DNA of 64,000 nt from Bacteroides sp. CAG:770 (GTDB lineage: Bacteria; Bacteroidota; Bacteroidia; Bacteroidales; UBA932): NCBI GenBank assembly GCA_000435075.1, contig FR890646.1:766-64765 (forward strand). Reading direction: 5' to 3'. Below, piece after piece: positions 1-8,941 of the stretch. A program made the translations under genes and the position numbers. The notes beneath the pieces are model-generated. The model did not search any database. It had not been told where the DNA came from and saw nothing but the letters and a program-made list of their open reading frames with translations. The number at the start of each line of letters is the position of its first letter. Position 1 is the first letter of the stretch.

Positions 1-61
1 GGGCGGGACGATGCCACAGCCAATTTTGTAACGCATTTATTATCAATGCTATCTGATTTCC

Positions 62-101
62 AGTGTGGATTATCGCCTGTTTTTCTCTGATAATCCACAC
101 T
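62..101. repeat. 13-bp perfect inverted repeat
   Basis: AGTGTGGATTATC at 62-74 is matched by its exact complement at 89-101, with a 14-base spacer. No T-run follows on either strand, so it is not a normal intrinsic terminator. Each arm contains TAATCCACA, one base away from the classical DnaA box TTATCCACA. Function unknown. Confidence 0.6.
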
Positions 102-448
102 AAAATGCATATCTTGCTAAATATCAACCAATTGTCAAGTATCAATGTGGCACCGTCCGGCATGTTCTCTCCACAATCTAATTTCGCAGTTTCAGATAGC
201 AGGACAGATGTATTCGGAAAGGTCAGATTATTTCATCCCGACACATTCTGTGCGGAGTTTTCTTCAAACCCCGTGTTTTCCGGGATCTGTTTCGAACACT
301 TCAGTGGCGTGCCCAGACCGCTGTCTATGCTGTCTTTCGGTACTTTGTTTTCGACCCTCTTGACATATGTTAGTCTGGAAAAGGAAATTTCCGAATTGAA
401 CCGGATTGATGCCTAAGATGTGACAAGGAAACACAAGGAAACATAAGT

Positions 449-484
449 CAGGCGGACTGGAAAACCAATCCGCCTGCTTTTTTA
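449..484 (+). terminator. Intrinsic terminator, plus strand
   Basis: The stem is CAGGCGGA, one mismatch, then TGG, closed by an AAAA loop and its complement (449-476), followed by six T residues at 478-483. The T-run is on the plus strand, so it ends a rightward transcript coming from 1-448 or from left of the window, not the leftward pfk transcript. Confidence 0.75.
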
Positions 485-527
485 TCGGGTGTTTCCTGAT
501 CTGACGTCAGAAAACCTTATCATAATC

Positions 528-1766
528 TTACCACTCAAGAATCTTCTTGAAATCGTATGCCTCAGGATTCTCGATACCGAGAGCCTTTACAGCCTCGTAA
601 TCCTCAGGAGTTACATAGTGCGCAATGTACTTGTAATAGTTCTGAGCTGTGCTGGCATTGATATCCACGATTCTCGGAGGAATCTTTCCTGTCTCAGGAT
701 CCTGCAAATCAGCAAGATAGAGAGGAGAAACATTACCGTAAGAATCCACATATACCATGCAGCCTGTCTTACCCTCGCTGAACAGCTGGTAAACGCCCAT
801 GGCAAGCTCTGTGCAATATGTAAGGTCATAAGCAACAGGGTCCTGGCAGCGTACATCGTATCCGATTTCTACTGGACGGCTCTTGACACTGAGACCTATC
901 TTGGCGAATTTCTTCTCAAGAAGCTCATTGAAAAGGACAGCCTTTGAAATCTTGCCAAGCTCAGGGTGACCATGCTCATCATATGAGAAGTGAACACCGG
1001 CCTCGGCAGCCTCCTTTGCAACCTCCTCATTGTGGAAAAGTCCCTCTGCAGCTACAATTGTACCATAATGAACACCCATCAGCCTTCTCTTGATGATAGC
1101 AGAAACAGAAAGACGAACAATCTTGTCAAGAGTCATCTGAGTCTTGTTGAACATCTCAGGAATGATGGTCATAGGGCAATGTGTTGCCTCACCAATACCG
1201 AGAGCAAGGCTACCGCAGGTGCGGCCCATTGCAGAAATAACCAACCAGTTGCCTGAAGTACGGGCATCCTCGTAAATGGTTCTTGCGATATGAGCACCCT
1301 CGTTCTTTGCAGAATTATATCCGAAAGTAGGAGCATTTGCAGGAAGAGGAAGGTCATTGTCAATTGTCTTAGGACAATGAATATTTGCGATAGGATAGTT
1401 CTTCTCCTCGAGGAACTTTGAGATTCTGTTAGCTGTCGAAGCGGTGTCGTCACCACCGATAGTAACAAGAAGTTTGATGTTGTTGTCCTTGAACAGGTCG
1501 AGGTTGAAGTGCTTTTCGAAATCCTCGTTAGTCGGCTTGAAACGGCTCATTTCAAGGTAAGAGCCTCCTCTGTTAAAATAACGGTCTGCTTTAAAGAAAT
1601 CGAGGTCCTCTATACGTGCATCCTTGCTGAAGAGACCTGAATAGCCGCCATGCAGTCCGATAACCCTGTAACCCTTAGAAAGGAAAGTCTTTGCTACACT
1701 CATTGAAACTGAGTTCATTCCTGGGGCTGGACCGCCTCCGCACAAAATAATGATTGCGTCTTTCAT
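528..1766 (-). CDS. pfp: Pyrophosphate-type 6-phosphofructokinase
   Basis: A 412-residue phosphofructokinase that interconverts fructose 6-phosphate and fructose 1,6-bisphosphate in glycolysis. The N-terminal CGGGPAPGMN loop is the phosphoryl-donor site. GGDD at residues 104-107 carries the aspartate that in this family favours pyrophosphate over ATP, and PKTIDND at 132-138 includes the lysine typical of pyrophosphate-dependent enzymes. The reaction is therefore probably reversible and PPi-linked, as is common in Bacteroidales; this is inferred from the motifs, not measured. The gene stands alone. It is divergent from ligA, with a promoter-like TAATTTTG about 45 bases upstream of the start. 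The start codon follows directly from the conserved KDAIIILCGGG. Confidence 0.93.
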   Translation of the reverse strand: MKDAIIILCGGGPAPGMNSVSMSVAKTFLSKGYRVIGLHGGYSGLFSKDARIEDLDFFKADRYFNRGGSYLEMSRFKPTNEDFEKHFNLDLFKDNNIKLLVTIGGDDTASTANRISKFLEEKNYPIANIHCPKTIDNDLPLPANAPTFGYNSAKNEGAHIARTIYEDARTSGNWLVISAMGRTCGSLALGIGEATHCPMTIIPEMFNKTQMTLDKIVRLSVSAIIKRRLMGVHYGTIVAAEGLFHNEEVAKEAAEAGVHFSYDEHGHPELGKISKAVLFNELLEKKFAKIGLSVKSRPVEIGYDVRCQDPVAYDLTYCTELAMGVYQLFSEGKTGCMVYVDSYGNVSPLYLADLQDPETGKIPPRIVDINASTAQNYYKYIAHYVTPEDYEAVKALGIENPEAYDFKKILEW

Positions 1767-1811
1767 GATAAAATCGAAAAATTTATAATGTTATATTCGT
1801 TTTCCGAGGTG

Positions 1812-1845
1812 CAAAATTATCACTTTTCAGCCAATTTTCCACAAA
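1812..1845 (-). promoter_or_regulatory. Bacteroidota-type promoter for pfp
   Basis: Reading the minus strand, TTTG (1845-1842) is followed after 22 bases by TAATTTTG (1819-1812), which fits the phylum consensus TTTG/TAnnTTTG with slightly wide spacing. It interleaves with the ligA promoter on the other strand. Confidence 0.5.
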
Positions 1846-1853
1846 AAAATGGT

Positions 1854-1861
1854 TAAATTTG
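1854..1861 (+). promoter_or_regulatory. Minus-7 element for ligA run
   Basis: TAAATTTG matches the TAnnTTTG minus-7 consensus, 26 bases before the ligA start. No strong TTTG is present 19-21 bases upstream, only a T-rich stretch near 1835. It probably drives the ligA to ispG run. Confidence 0.5.
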
Positions 1862-1887
1862 TGTTTTATGAATAAAGAAAAGGACAA

Positions 1888-3987
1888 ATGGACCGCCCAC
1901 AGGCAGAAAACAGAATAAAAGAACTAAGAAAAATCCTCTGGGAAAACAGCAGGAAGTACTACGTAGATAACGCTCCGGCTATAAGTGACTACGAGTATGA
2001 CCATCTTATGTATGAGCTTGCTGACCTGGAAAAAGAATATCCCGATCTCGTAACACCGGATTCACCGACACGCAAAGTCGGCAGCGATTTGGAGAATTCA
2101 GACGAGAACGGAAGGACATTGGTAACAGCCCGCAAGGAATTTGCACAGTATGAGCATAAATATCCCATGCTCTCGCTGGCCAACACATACAATATCGGAG
2201 AGATTGAAGATTTCGTGACAAGGGCTTCGAAAGCCATCAGCAAACCATTCACATACTCATGCGAGCTGAAATTCGACGGAACAGCCATCTGCCTTACGTA
2301 CCGTGACGGAAAACTTTTCAGGGCATTGACCCGAGGGGATGGTGTCATCGGTGACGATGTGACAGATAATGTCCGGCATATCAGTAATATACCTGTAACC
2401 CTCGAAGGTTCCGGATTCCCACAGGAATTCGAAATCAGAGGAGAAATCCTTATGCCATACAAGGCCTTCGACACTCTAAATGAGGAGAGGCTCAGAAACG
2501 AAGACCAGCCTTTCGCAAACCCGAGAAACGCCGCTTCAGGTTCATTGAAACTCCTTGACCCGAAAGAAGTCGGACGCAGAGGACTATGGTGTACGTTATA
2601 TCACATCCCTAGTCCGAATGTCACGTTTTCAACCCACGACGAAGCCATGAAAGCAGCGGAATCCTGGGGCCTTCCGGTATCAGACAAGCGCAGAATATGT
2701 CACAATATCAATGAAATAGAAGAATACATCAACTATTGGGACAAGGAGCGCAAATTCCTTCCATATGCCACCGACGGCATTGTCATAAAAATCAATGAAC
2801 TGGCATATCAGACGGAACTTGGCTATACGGCCAAATTTCCACGCTGGGCAGTGGCATACAAATTCAAAGCCGAACAAGCATTGACACAGATCAAATCCAT
2901 TGATTATCAGGTTGGAAGGACCGGAGCTGTAACACCTGTGGCGAATCTTGACCCTGTCCAGCTGTCGGGGACAGTGGTCAAAAGGGCAACATTGAACAAT
3001 GCTGATATGATGGCCCAGATGGACATCCGCGTAGGAGACTTTGTCTATGTCGAGAAGGGCGGCGAAATCATCCCGAAAATCACGGGCGTGGAACTCTCCA
3101 AGAGAGGCAAGGACACAAAGAAACCGGAATTCCCTACCGTATGCCCTGACTGCGGATCTACTCTTGTCAAGGAAGACGATGAGGCCAAGTGGTTCTGCCC
3201 TAACATCGAAGGGTGCCCTACACAGATAAAAGGCCGCCTTCTGCATTTCCTCAGCAGGAAAGCCATGAATGTCATAGCGGGAGACGCCACTGTGGACCAG
3301 TTGTATAATCTTGGCCTGGTAAGGACGCCGGCAGATTTTTATGACCTGAAGAAATCCGACCTCCTTCATCTCGAAGGATGGAAGGAAAGGTCGGCCCAGA
3401 GATTTCTGGACAGCCTGAAAAACAGCCTTAAAGTATCATTTGACCACGTACTCTTCGCCTTGGGCATCAGATATGTAGGAGAATCGACGGCCAAAGAGAT
3501 AGCACAGCATTTCGGCAACATTGACAATATCGAAAAGGCCGATGTCACTCAATTGCTGGAAGTTCAGGACGTGGGAGAAGTCATAGCGGAAAGTGTCTAC
3601 AATTTCTTCCAAGACGACAGGCATCGTCTTGAGATTCAGAGACTTAAGGCAGACGGGCTAAAAATGTCCATGGAAGCGCCGGCTCAGAACCTCTCGGCAG
3701 CATTGACAGGAAAAACGATTGTCATATCCGGGAACTTCAGCATTTCGAGGGACGAGATGAAGGAACTGATTGCACTTCACGGAGGCAAGAACAGCGGCTC
3801 GCTCAGCGGAAAGACATCCTACTTGCTTGCAGGCAGCAAGCCGGGGCCGGAAAAGATGAAAAAGGCAGAACAACTCGGAATCCCAGTCATAAACGAAGAA
3901 GAGTTCAGGTCAATGTTGCCGGATGGTGCGTCGCCGGAAAACGATGAAGAAGAGCCGATTACGGATTTGTTCGGAGGGCTGGTGTAA
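1888..3987 (+). CDS. ligA: NAD+-dependent DNA ligase LigA
   Basis: A 699-residue DNA ligase that seals nicks in replication and repair using NAD+. The adenylated lysine lies in ELKFDG (Lys128), in the KxDG position. The OB-fold region follows, then a four-cysteine zinc site (CPDCGS and FCPNIEGC, about residues 414-437), helix-hairpin-helix repeats (LEGWKERSAQRFL, LGIRYVGESTAKEI), and a C-terminal BRCT domain (about 608-680). It is slightly longer than the roughly 670 residues typical of the family because of an acidic tail. It is first in a plus-strand run with yihY and rel. Start: the ATG at 1888, preceded by an A/G-rich stretch. Confidence 0.96.
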   Translation: MDRPQAENRIKELRKILWENSRKYYVDNAPAISDYEYDHLMYELADLEKEYPDLVTPDSPTRKVGSDLENSDENGRTLVTARKEFAQYEHKYPMLSLANTYNIGEIEDFVTRASKAISKPFTYSCELKFDGTAICLTYRDGKLFRALTRGDGVIGDDVTDNVRHISNIPVTLEGSGFPQEFEIRGEILMPYKAFDTLNEERLRNEDQPFANPRNAASGSLKLLDPKEVGRRGLWCTLYHIPSPNVTFSTHDEAMKAAESWGLPVSDKRRICHNINEIEEYINYWDKERKFLPYATDGIVIKINELAYQTELGYTAKFPRWAVAYKFKAEQALTQIKSIDYQVGRTGAVTPVANLDPVQLSGTVVKRATLNNADMMAQMDIRVGDFVYVEKGGEIIPKITGVELSKRGKDTKKPEFPTVCPDCGSTLVKEDDEAKWFCPNIEGCPTQIKGRLLHFLSRKAMNVIAGDATVDQLYNLGLVRTPADFYDLKKSDLLHLEGWKERSAQRFLDSLKNSLKVSFDHVLFALGIRYVGESTAKEIAQHFGNIDNIEKADVTQLLEVQDVGEVIAESVYNFFQDDRHRLEIQRLKADGLKMSMEAPAQNLSAALTGKTIVISGNFSISRDEMKELIALHGGKNSGSLSGKTSYLLAGSKPGPEKMKKAEQLGIPVINEEEFRSMLPDGASPENDEEEPITDLFGGLV

Positions 3988-4015
3988 GAAGTGGGGCAAG
4001 CAGAAAAGGAGTACA

Positions 4016-4945
4016 ATGGGAATCAACAGTAAAATACGAAACTTCAAGACATACCTTTCAGACGGAATCTGGACTGAGAATTTCGAGAACCTTTCCAAGA
4101 TGCGCGCGCATCTGATAAAGGATCTCAGGGTTCTGATTATCACCGTCAAGACATTTTCCGGCCAGAAGATAGGATTTCAGGCAGTAGCATTGAGTTTCTT
4201 CTGCACGATGGCCGCAGTGCCTTTCATTGCCATTGCCTTTGCGATTACCGGCGGACTTGGCCTGGAAGACGCTCTGAAAGAAGTGCTTACATCCAACATC
4301 GCAAACCAGCAGGCAATCGACACGCTCTTCGGTTTCGCGGAAAACATCATAAACACGGCGCAGTCCAGTCCCGTGGGGCTTGTCAGCGCGGTATTGTTCG
4401 CATGGCTGGTCGTATGGATGATGATGTGTGTGGAATCAGTATTCAATAACGTCTGGCGTGTAAACAAGTCCAGGAACATATTGAAAAGGCTTTCTTTCTA
4501 CATCCTCATCATCACAGTTTCGCCCTTCGTCATACTGCTGTTCTTCTCAGGGTCAATCATTTACTCCAATGTGCTGGACATCCTGCTCCCGAACAGCGAA
4601 GCGTTTTCCGAAAGCATCAGGAACCTTCTCGGCTGGTTTATTTTCTCAGTAGTTTCAGTCCTGACTTTCTCGGTCATGTACAAGTTCATACCCAATCACA
4701 TTGTCCTGTACAGACATGCGATCAAGGCGGCACTCCTGTCCGGACCGGTTTTCACAATCATGCAATACCTCTTCCTGGAGACACAGATTTTCGTCACCAG
4801 ACTCAATACGATATACGGCGCAGTCGCCGCAATCCCACTTTTCATGTTCTGGCTTAATTTCGGATGGTTCATTATTCTCATCGGCGCGGAACTTTCCTAC
4901 GCTTTCCAGAACGTAAACAACTATAATATAGACACAAGGATATGA
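4016..4945 (+). CDS. YihY/BrkB family inner-membrane protein
   Basis: A 309-residue integral membrane protein of the YihY/virulence factor BrkB family, once mis-assigned as RNase BN. Its molecular function is not established. After a short cytoplasmic N-terminus come about six hydrophobic segments, including VALSFFCTMAAVPFIAIAFA and the closing LNFGWFIILIGAELSYAFQ, which is typical of the family. The frame is open upstream into ligA, but I chose the ATG at 4016: it has a good AAGGAG four bases before it, lies after the ligA stop, and the sequence ahead of it is not family-like. The last bases overlap the rel start in ATGA, suggesting translational coupling. Confidence 0.88.
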   Translation: MGINSKIRNFKTYLSDGIWTENFENLSKMRAHLIKDLRVLIITVKTFSGQKIGFQAVALSFFCTMAAVPFIAIAFAITGGLGLEDALKEVLTSNIANQQAIDTLFGFAENIINTAQSSPVGLVSAVLFAWLVVWMMMCVESVFNNVWRVNKSRNILKRLSFYILIITVSPFVILLFFSGSIIYSNVLDILLPNSEAFSESIRNLLGWFIFSVVSVLTFSVMYKFIPNHIVLYRHAIKAALLSGPVFTIMQYLFLETQIFVTRLNTIYGAVAAIPLFMFWLNFGWFIILIGAELSYAFQNVNNYNIDTRI

Positions 4946-7131
4946 GTTTTTCAGAATTCACCCAGAAGGACTACGAAGTCATCAGCCGGAACTATGCCGA
5001 TCTTAAGGAAGCGGCAAGAAAGAGATGTTCTGGTGAACAAGAGCTTGCTGTCGTGCAGAAAGCATTTGATTTCGCAAACGAAGCGCACAAAAATGTCCGC
5101 CGTCGTTCCGGGGAGCCATATATACTTCATCCGATAGCTGTCGCCAAGATTGTCGTCAATGACATCGGACTTGGCTATAAATCCATTGCAGCAGCATTGC
5201 TGCATGATGTCGTGGAAGACACCGACTATACTGTGGATGACATCCGTCATATGTTCGGGGACAAGATTGCGTCACTCGTGGATGGTCTCACGAAAATCAA
5301 GAATGTGCTTGACAATGAGGACAAGAAAAGCAAAGATGCCGGCTATACGGAAAGCCTGCAGGCTGAGAATTTCAAGCGTATCCTCCTGACTCTCAACGAT
5401 GACGTACGAGTCGTGCTGATAAAGTTGGCGGACCGTCTGCACAACTGCCGCACCATCGAATTCATGCCTGAATACAAGCGTGACAAGATTCTGAGCGAGA
5501 CCATGTTCATATTCGTACCTCTGGCCCACAGGCTCGGACTGTACGAGGTGAAGTCCGAAATGGAAAACATCTGGCTGCGGTACAAGGAGCCTGATGCCTA
5601 TAACGACATCAGTGCCAAGATCAACAGGGACATGTCCGACAAGGAGAAAAGCATTGACGAATTCATAGGTCCTATCCGCAATGCCCTCGAAAAGGCAGGT
5701 TTCGATTTCCAGATAAAGAAGCGGGTAAAGACACCGTACTCCATCTGGCACAAGATGATTACCAAGCAGATAACCTTCGAACAGGTCTACGACCTCTATG
5801 CAGTAAGAATCATCTTCAATCCGACTGCCACAAACGACAACAAGGAGACGGAGCGAGATCAATGCTACCACATATTCTCCATAATAACAGGACTTTACAG
5901 ATATAAGTCCGAGCGGGTACGCGATTGGGTCAAGCACCCGAAGAGCAATGGATATGAAGCTCTCCACTGCACATTGATGAGCAATTCCGGTATCTGGATT
6001 GAGGTTCAGATCAGGACAAGGAGAATGGATGACATTGCAGAGAAAGGTATTGCAGCCCACTGGGCGTACAAGCAGGACGGCTATATCAGCGAAAATGACA
6101 GCGAAATGGACAAATGGCTTTCCAAGGTCAAGGAAATCCTGGTAAGTCCAGATGTCAATGCCCTCGAACTGCTCGATATCATCCACAAAGACCTGACCGC
6201 CACCACTATTCTCGTCTTCACTCCGAAGGGAGAACAGAAATCCATCGAGAAAGGCGCAACAGCCCTTGATTTTGCGTATCTGATTCATTCCCAGATAGGT
6301 AACAAGGCCATTGCCGCCAAGGTGAACATGAAGCTCGTGCCTCTCTCATATGTCCTCAAGACTGGAGACCAGGTAGAAATCATTTCTGCAGAGGACGGGC
6401 ATCCAAAACTGGAATGGTACGATTTCCTTACCACACGACATGCAAAGAATCAGGTGATGGATTATTTTCGTCCACAGAGGGATGAGTTCATCAAAACAGG
6501 CAGGGAGGCATTGACAGAAAACCTCAAGAGTATCGGAATGAAAGCCGACAATTCGACGTTGAGACTCTTCTCTTCAAGGCTCGGACTGAACAGTTCAGAC
6601 GAGTTCCTCTTCCGCTATGGCATCGGCTACATCAAATTCGAGGACATCGCGAGAATCATCTCAGAAGATAAGAAGGAGAACACGGATTTCATCATAAACT
6701 CTTCTTCAGACGGACATAAATATGTGATTGCAGGGTGCTGCAAGCCTATTCCAGGAGACCCTGTAGTGGGATTCATGTCACTGGACGGAACCATAACCGT
6801 CCATAAGAAATCCTGCCCTGTGGCTGAGGACATCGCCACCAAACACGGAGACAGAATCGTGAAGACTCTTTGGGAATCCCCTACCGACATATCATTCCCG
6901 GTACGGATTTCGCTCAGAGGCATTGACAGGATCGGACTTCTGAACGACATCTCCGGCTACATTTCGCTGGTTATGGGCGTGAACATGCGCCACATTAACC
7001 TGAATACCGAAGGAGGCATTTTCGACGGCTACATTGACCTTTTCGTGCATGACCGGGACATTCTGGATAAAATGATTGTCAAGCTACAGAGTATCAAGGG
7101 AATACAAAGTGTCATGCGTACAGATTTGTAA
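4942..7131 (+). CDS. rel: Bifunctional (p)ppGpp synthetase/hydrolase
   Basis: A 729-residue RelA/SpoT homologue that makes and degrades the stringent-response alarmone. The domain order is complete. The N-terminal HD hydrolase has HDVVED at residues 88-93 and looks intact. The synthetase domain contains YDLYAVRII, NGYEALHCTL and EVQIRTRRMDDIAEKG. The TGS domain starts at ILVFTPKGE, the zinc-finger-like region has GCCKPIPGD, and a C-terminal ACT domain ends the protein. The canonical RFKD/EXDD stretch before YDLYAVRII is not recognisable, so the metal preference of the synthetase cannot be read. It overlaps yihY by four bases and is followed six bases later by a lipoprotein gene. No other Rel-type gene is present in the window. 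Confidence 0.95.
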   Translation: MSFSEFTQKDYEVISRNYADLKEAARKRCSGEQELAVVQKAFDFANEAHKNVRRRSGEPYILHPIAVAKIVVNDIGLGYKSIAAALLHDVVEDTDYTVDDIRHMFGDKIASLVDGLTKIKNVLDNEDKKSKDAGYTESLQAENFKRILLTLNDDVRVVLIKLADRLHNCRTIEFMPEYKRDKILSETMFIFVPLAHRLGLYEVKSEMENIWLRYKEPDAYNDISAKINRDMSDKEKSIDEFIGPIRNALEKAGFDFQIKKRVKTPYSIWHKMITKQITFEQVYDLYAVRIIFNPTATNDNKETERDQCYHIFSIITGLYRYKSERVRDWVKHPKSNGYEALHCTLMSNSGIWIEVQIRTRRMDDIAEKGIAAHWAYKQDGYISENDSEMDKWLSKVKEILVSPDVNALELLDIIHKDLTATTILVFTPKGEQKSIEKGATALDFAYLIHSQIGNKAIAAKVNMKLVPLSYVLKTGDQVEIISAEDGHPKLEWYDFLTTRHAKNQVMDYFRPQRDEFIKTGREALTENLKSIGMKADNSTLRLFSSRLGLNSSDEFLFRYGIGYIKFEDIARIISEDKKENTDFIINSSSDGHKYVIAGCCKPIPGDPVVGFMSLDGTITVHKKSCPVAEDIATKHGDRIVKTLWESPTDISFPVRISLRGIDRIGLLNDISGYISLVMGVNMRHINLNTEGGIFDGYIDLFVHDRDILDKMIVKLQSIKGIQSVMRTDL

Positions 7132-7137
7132 AACAGT

Positions 7138-8940
7138 ATGAACAAAAATATAGAGAGACTCATTCCGGGAATCCCGGTAGCATTAGTACTTGGGGCAATG
7201 ATGTTTTCACATTCTTGCGCCAACACGACGACCCCGCCAAGCGGAGGAGACAAAGACACGATTCCGCCGGTCATAACCAATATCTCCCCTCTTCCCGGGA
7301 GCACCAATGTCCCGACGCACAACACACAGATAGTCATTACTTTCAATGAATATGTGACAGTCAAGGATCCCAAGGCGATTTTTCTCTCTCCACCTCTGGA
7401 GAAGAGCCCGCGATACAAAATCCGGGGAAAATCTGTCGTAGTATATTTCGAATCAGACCTCGACACGAACACGACATACACCCTCGACCTTACCAATGCG
7501 ATAGCGGACAACAACGAGGGCAACATGTACCCTGGCTACACGCTGATGTTCTCGACAGGTTCCCAGATTGATTCCATGGCGATTACCGGAGTCGTGAGAG
7601 ACTGCAACACCCTGCAGCCCATAAAAGGCGCTACAGTAATGCTTTACAAGGACTTGTCCGATTCCGCAGTCTTCAAGCGCAGACCGGACGCCGCTGTCAA
7701 GACTGATGACTGGGGATTCTTTGCGCTGAGAAACATCGCGGATACCGACTATCGCCTGTACGCAATCAGGGATGAAAGTTCCAACAACATCTATGACCCT
7801 GACAATGACCGCATTGCATTCCACGACAGCATAATACGTCCCACTATCGTAGCCACTGACGACCTCCCGGAACTCATGAAATACGATATGAAGGACACCT
7901 TGCACTGTGAGGCCAGAAAGGCGGAATATGAGATGGTAATGTTCCGCGAAAAGCCGTCCAAGCAGATGATTGTCAATAAGGTACGTACACAGCCAAGGTC
8001 TTCGTACATAACATTCATGGCTCCGTCTGCCCAGATAGATTCGCTGTGGATCAAGGGAATTCCGGCGAACCGCCTTATCACACAGTTCAATATCCAGAAG
8101 GACAGTCTCGAGATTTGGGTCAATGACAGGAAGCGTATGCCTGACACATTGCACCTGTTCGTCGATTACATGAAGACCGATACCACCGGCAAGATGGTTC
8201 CGTTCACGGAGCACGTCCGCCTTGCAATGGAGAAAGCCGGCAGCAAATCAAAGAGTTCCAGAAGGGATATCAAGCATGAGGATACCACTTGCGTCATGAA
8301 AGTCACGGCAGAACCTGAGAATATCGAGCAGTATGGATTCCAGATAGAGTTCAACTACCCTATCATCTATGAGAATTTCGATTCTCTGAAACTGATTTCC
8401 ATCAACCCTCGCCAGCAGGAATCCAAGATGAAGTTTTCTGTTGTGCGCGACACCCTGAATCTCAGGAAATATACACTCACTCCAGAAGGAAAACTGATGA
8501 CGGGATATGAATACAAGCTTAAGGTCCCTCATCGTAAGTTCCGCGACATCAATGGTTTCTACAATGACAGTACCGAAGTGAAAGTGTCCTTGCCTAAGGA
8601 TGACAAACTCAGCACTCTGATTCTGGACATGACGAATGTCAACCACAAGTATATCATTGACCTTCTCAATGAGAAGAGAGACAAGGTCCTGCGCTCATAT
8701 ATCATTGAAAAAGACGCGAAACTCACTTTCCCTTATCTGAAGGAAGGCAAGTATTCGGTCCGTATGACTGAGGACAAGAACAAAAACGGCATGGTCGACA
8801 CCGGTAACCTTCTGGAACACAGGCAGCCGGAAAAGGTCATCTTCTACAAACTCAAGGACGGCTCTTACATCCTGAATATCAAGGAAGCCACAGAAGTGGA
8901 ACAGAGGCTGGACATTGCTAAACTGTTTGGAGAAAATTAA
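7138..8940 (+). CDS. Ig-like domain lipoprotein
   Basis: A 600-residue predicted lipoprotein, with a signal peptide and a lipidation cysteine at residue 27 (MFSHSC). Right after it comes a proline/glycine-rich linker and an SbsA-type Ig-like fold (PPVITNISPLPGSTNVPTHNTQIVITFNEYV; Big_5-like). A carboxypeptidase-regulatory-like stretch follows (ITGVVRDCNTLQPIKGATVMLY, about residues 150-210), then repeated beta-rich segments. Proteins of this plan are widespread in Bacteroidota and unassigned in function. I infer an outer-membrane anchor. It lies 6 bases after rel and 1 base before the barrel protein, so the two envelope genes probably work together and share the rel transcript. Confidence 0.75.
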   Translation: MNKNIERLIPGIPVALVLGAMMFSHSCANTTTPPSGGDKDTIPPVITNISPLPGSTNVPTHNTQIVITFNEYVTVKDPKAIFLSPPLEKSPRYKIRGKSVVVYFESDLDTNTTYTLDLTNAIADNNEGNMYPGYTLMFSTGSQIDSMAITGVVRDCNTLQPIKGATVMLYKDLSDSAVFKRRPDAAVKTDDWGFFALRNIADTDYRLYAIRDESSNNIYDPDNDRIAFHDSIIRPTIVATDDLPELMKYDMKDTLHCEARKAEYEMVMFREKPSKQMIVNKVRTQPRSSYITFMAPSAQIDSLWIKGIPANRLITQFNIQKDSLEIWVNDRKRMPDTLHLFVDYMKTDTTGKMVPFTEHVRLAMEKAGSKSKSSRRDIKHEDTTCVMKVTAEPENIEQYGFQIEFNYPIIYENFDSLKLISINPRQQESKMKFSVVRDTLNLRKYTLTPEGKLMTGYEYKLKVPHRKFRDINGFYNDSTEVKVSLPKDDKLSTLILDMTNVNHKYIIDLLNEKRDKVLRSYIIEKDAKLTFPYLKEGKYSVRMTEDKNKNGMVDTGNLLEHRQPEKVIFYKLKDGSYILNIKEATEVEQRLDIAKLFGEN

Positions 8941-8941
8941 A

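Larger units (their letters stand above)
1..527. other. Gene-poor stretch before pfk
   Basis: I see no recognisable gene here. It holds a 13-bp inverted repeat (62-74 and 89-101), a plus-strand intrinsic terminator (449-484) and a perfect 12-bp palindrome (500-511) just beyond the pfk stop codon. One plus-strand reading frame is open from an ATG at 105 to a stop at 414-416 (103 codons). It has no clear ribosome binding site and its translation resembles no family I know. It ends 32 bases before the terminator, so a short transcript reading rightward is possible, coding or not. Confidence 0.5.

Noticed and set aside
63..416. A 117-codon plus-strand frame starting at GTG
   Set aside because: It begins inside the inverted repeat, has no ribosome binding site, and its translation resembles nothing I know; kept only as a note in the region entry.
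3923..4015. Longer start for the YihY protein
   Set aside because: It lies within ligA and has no good ribosome site, while the ATG at 4016 has AAGGAG just upstream.
5272..6288. A 338-codon minus-strand frame inside rel
   Set aside because: It is antisense to conserved HD and synthetase motifs and shows no domain; a shadow frame.
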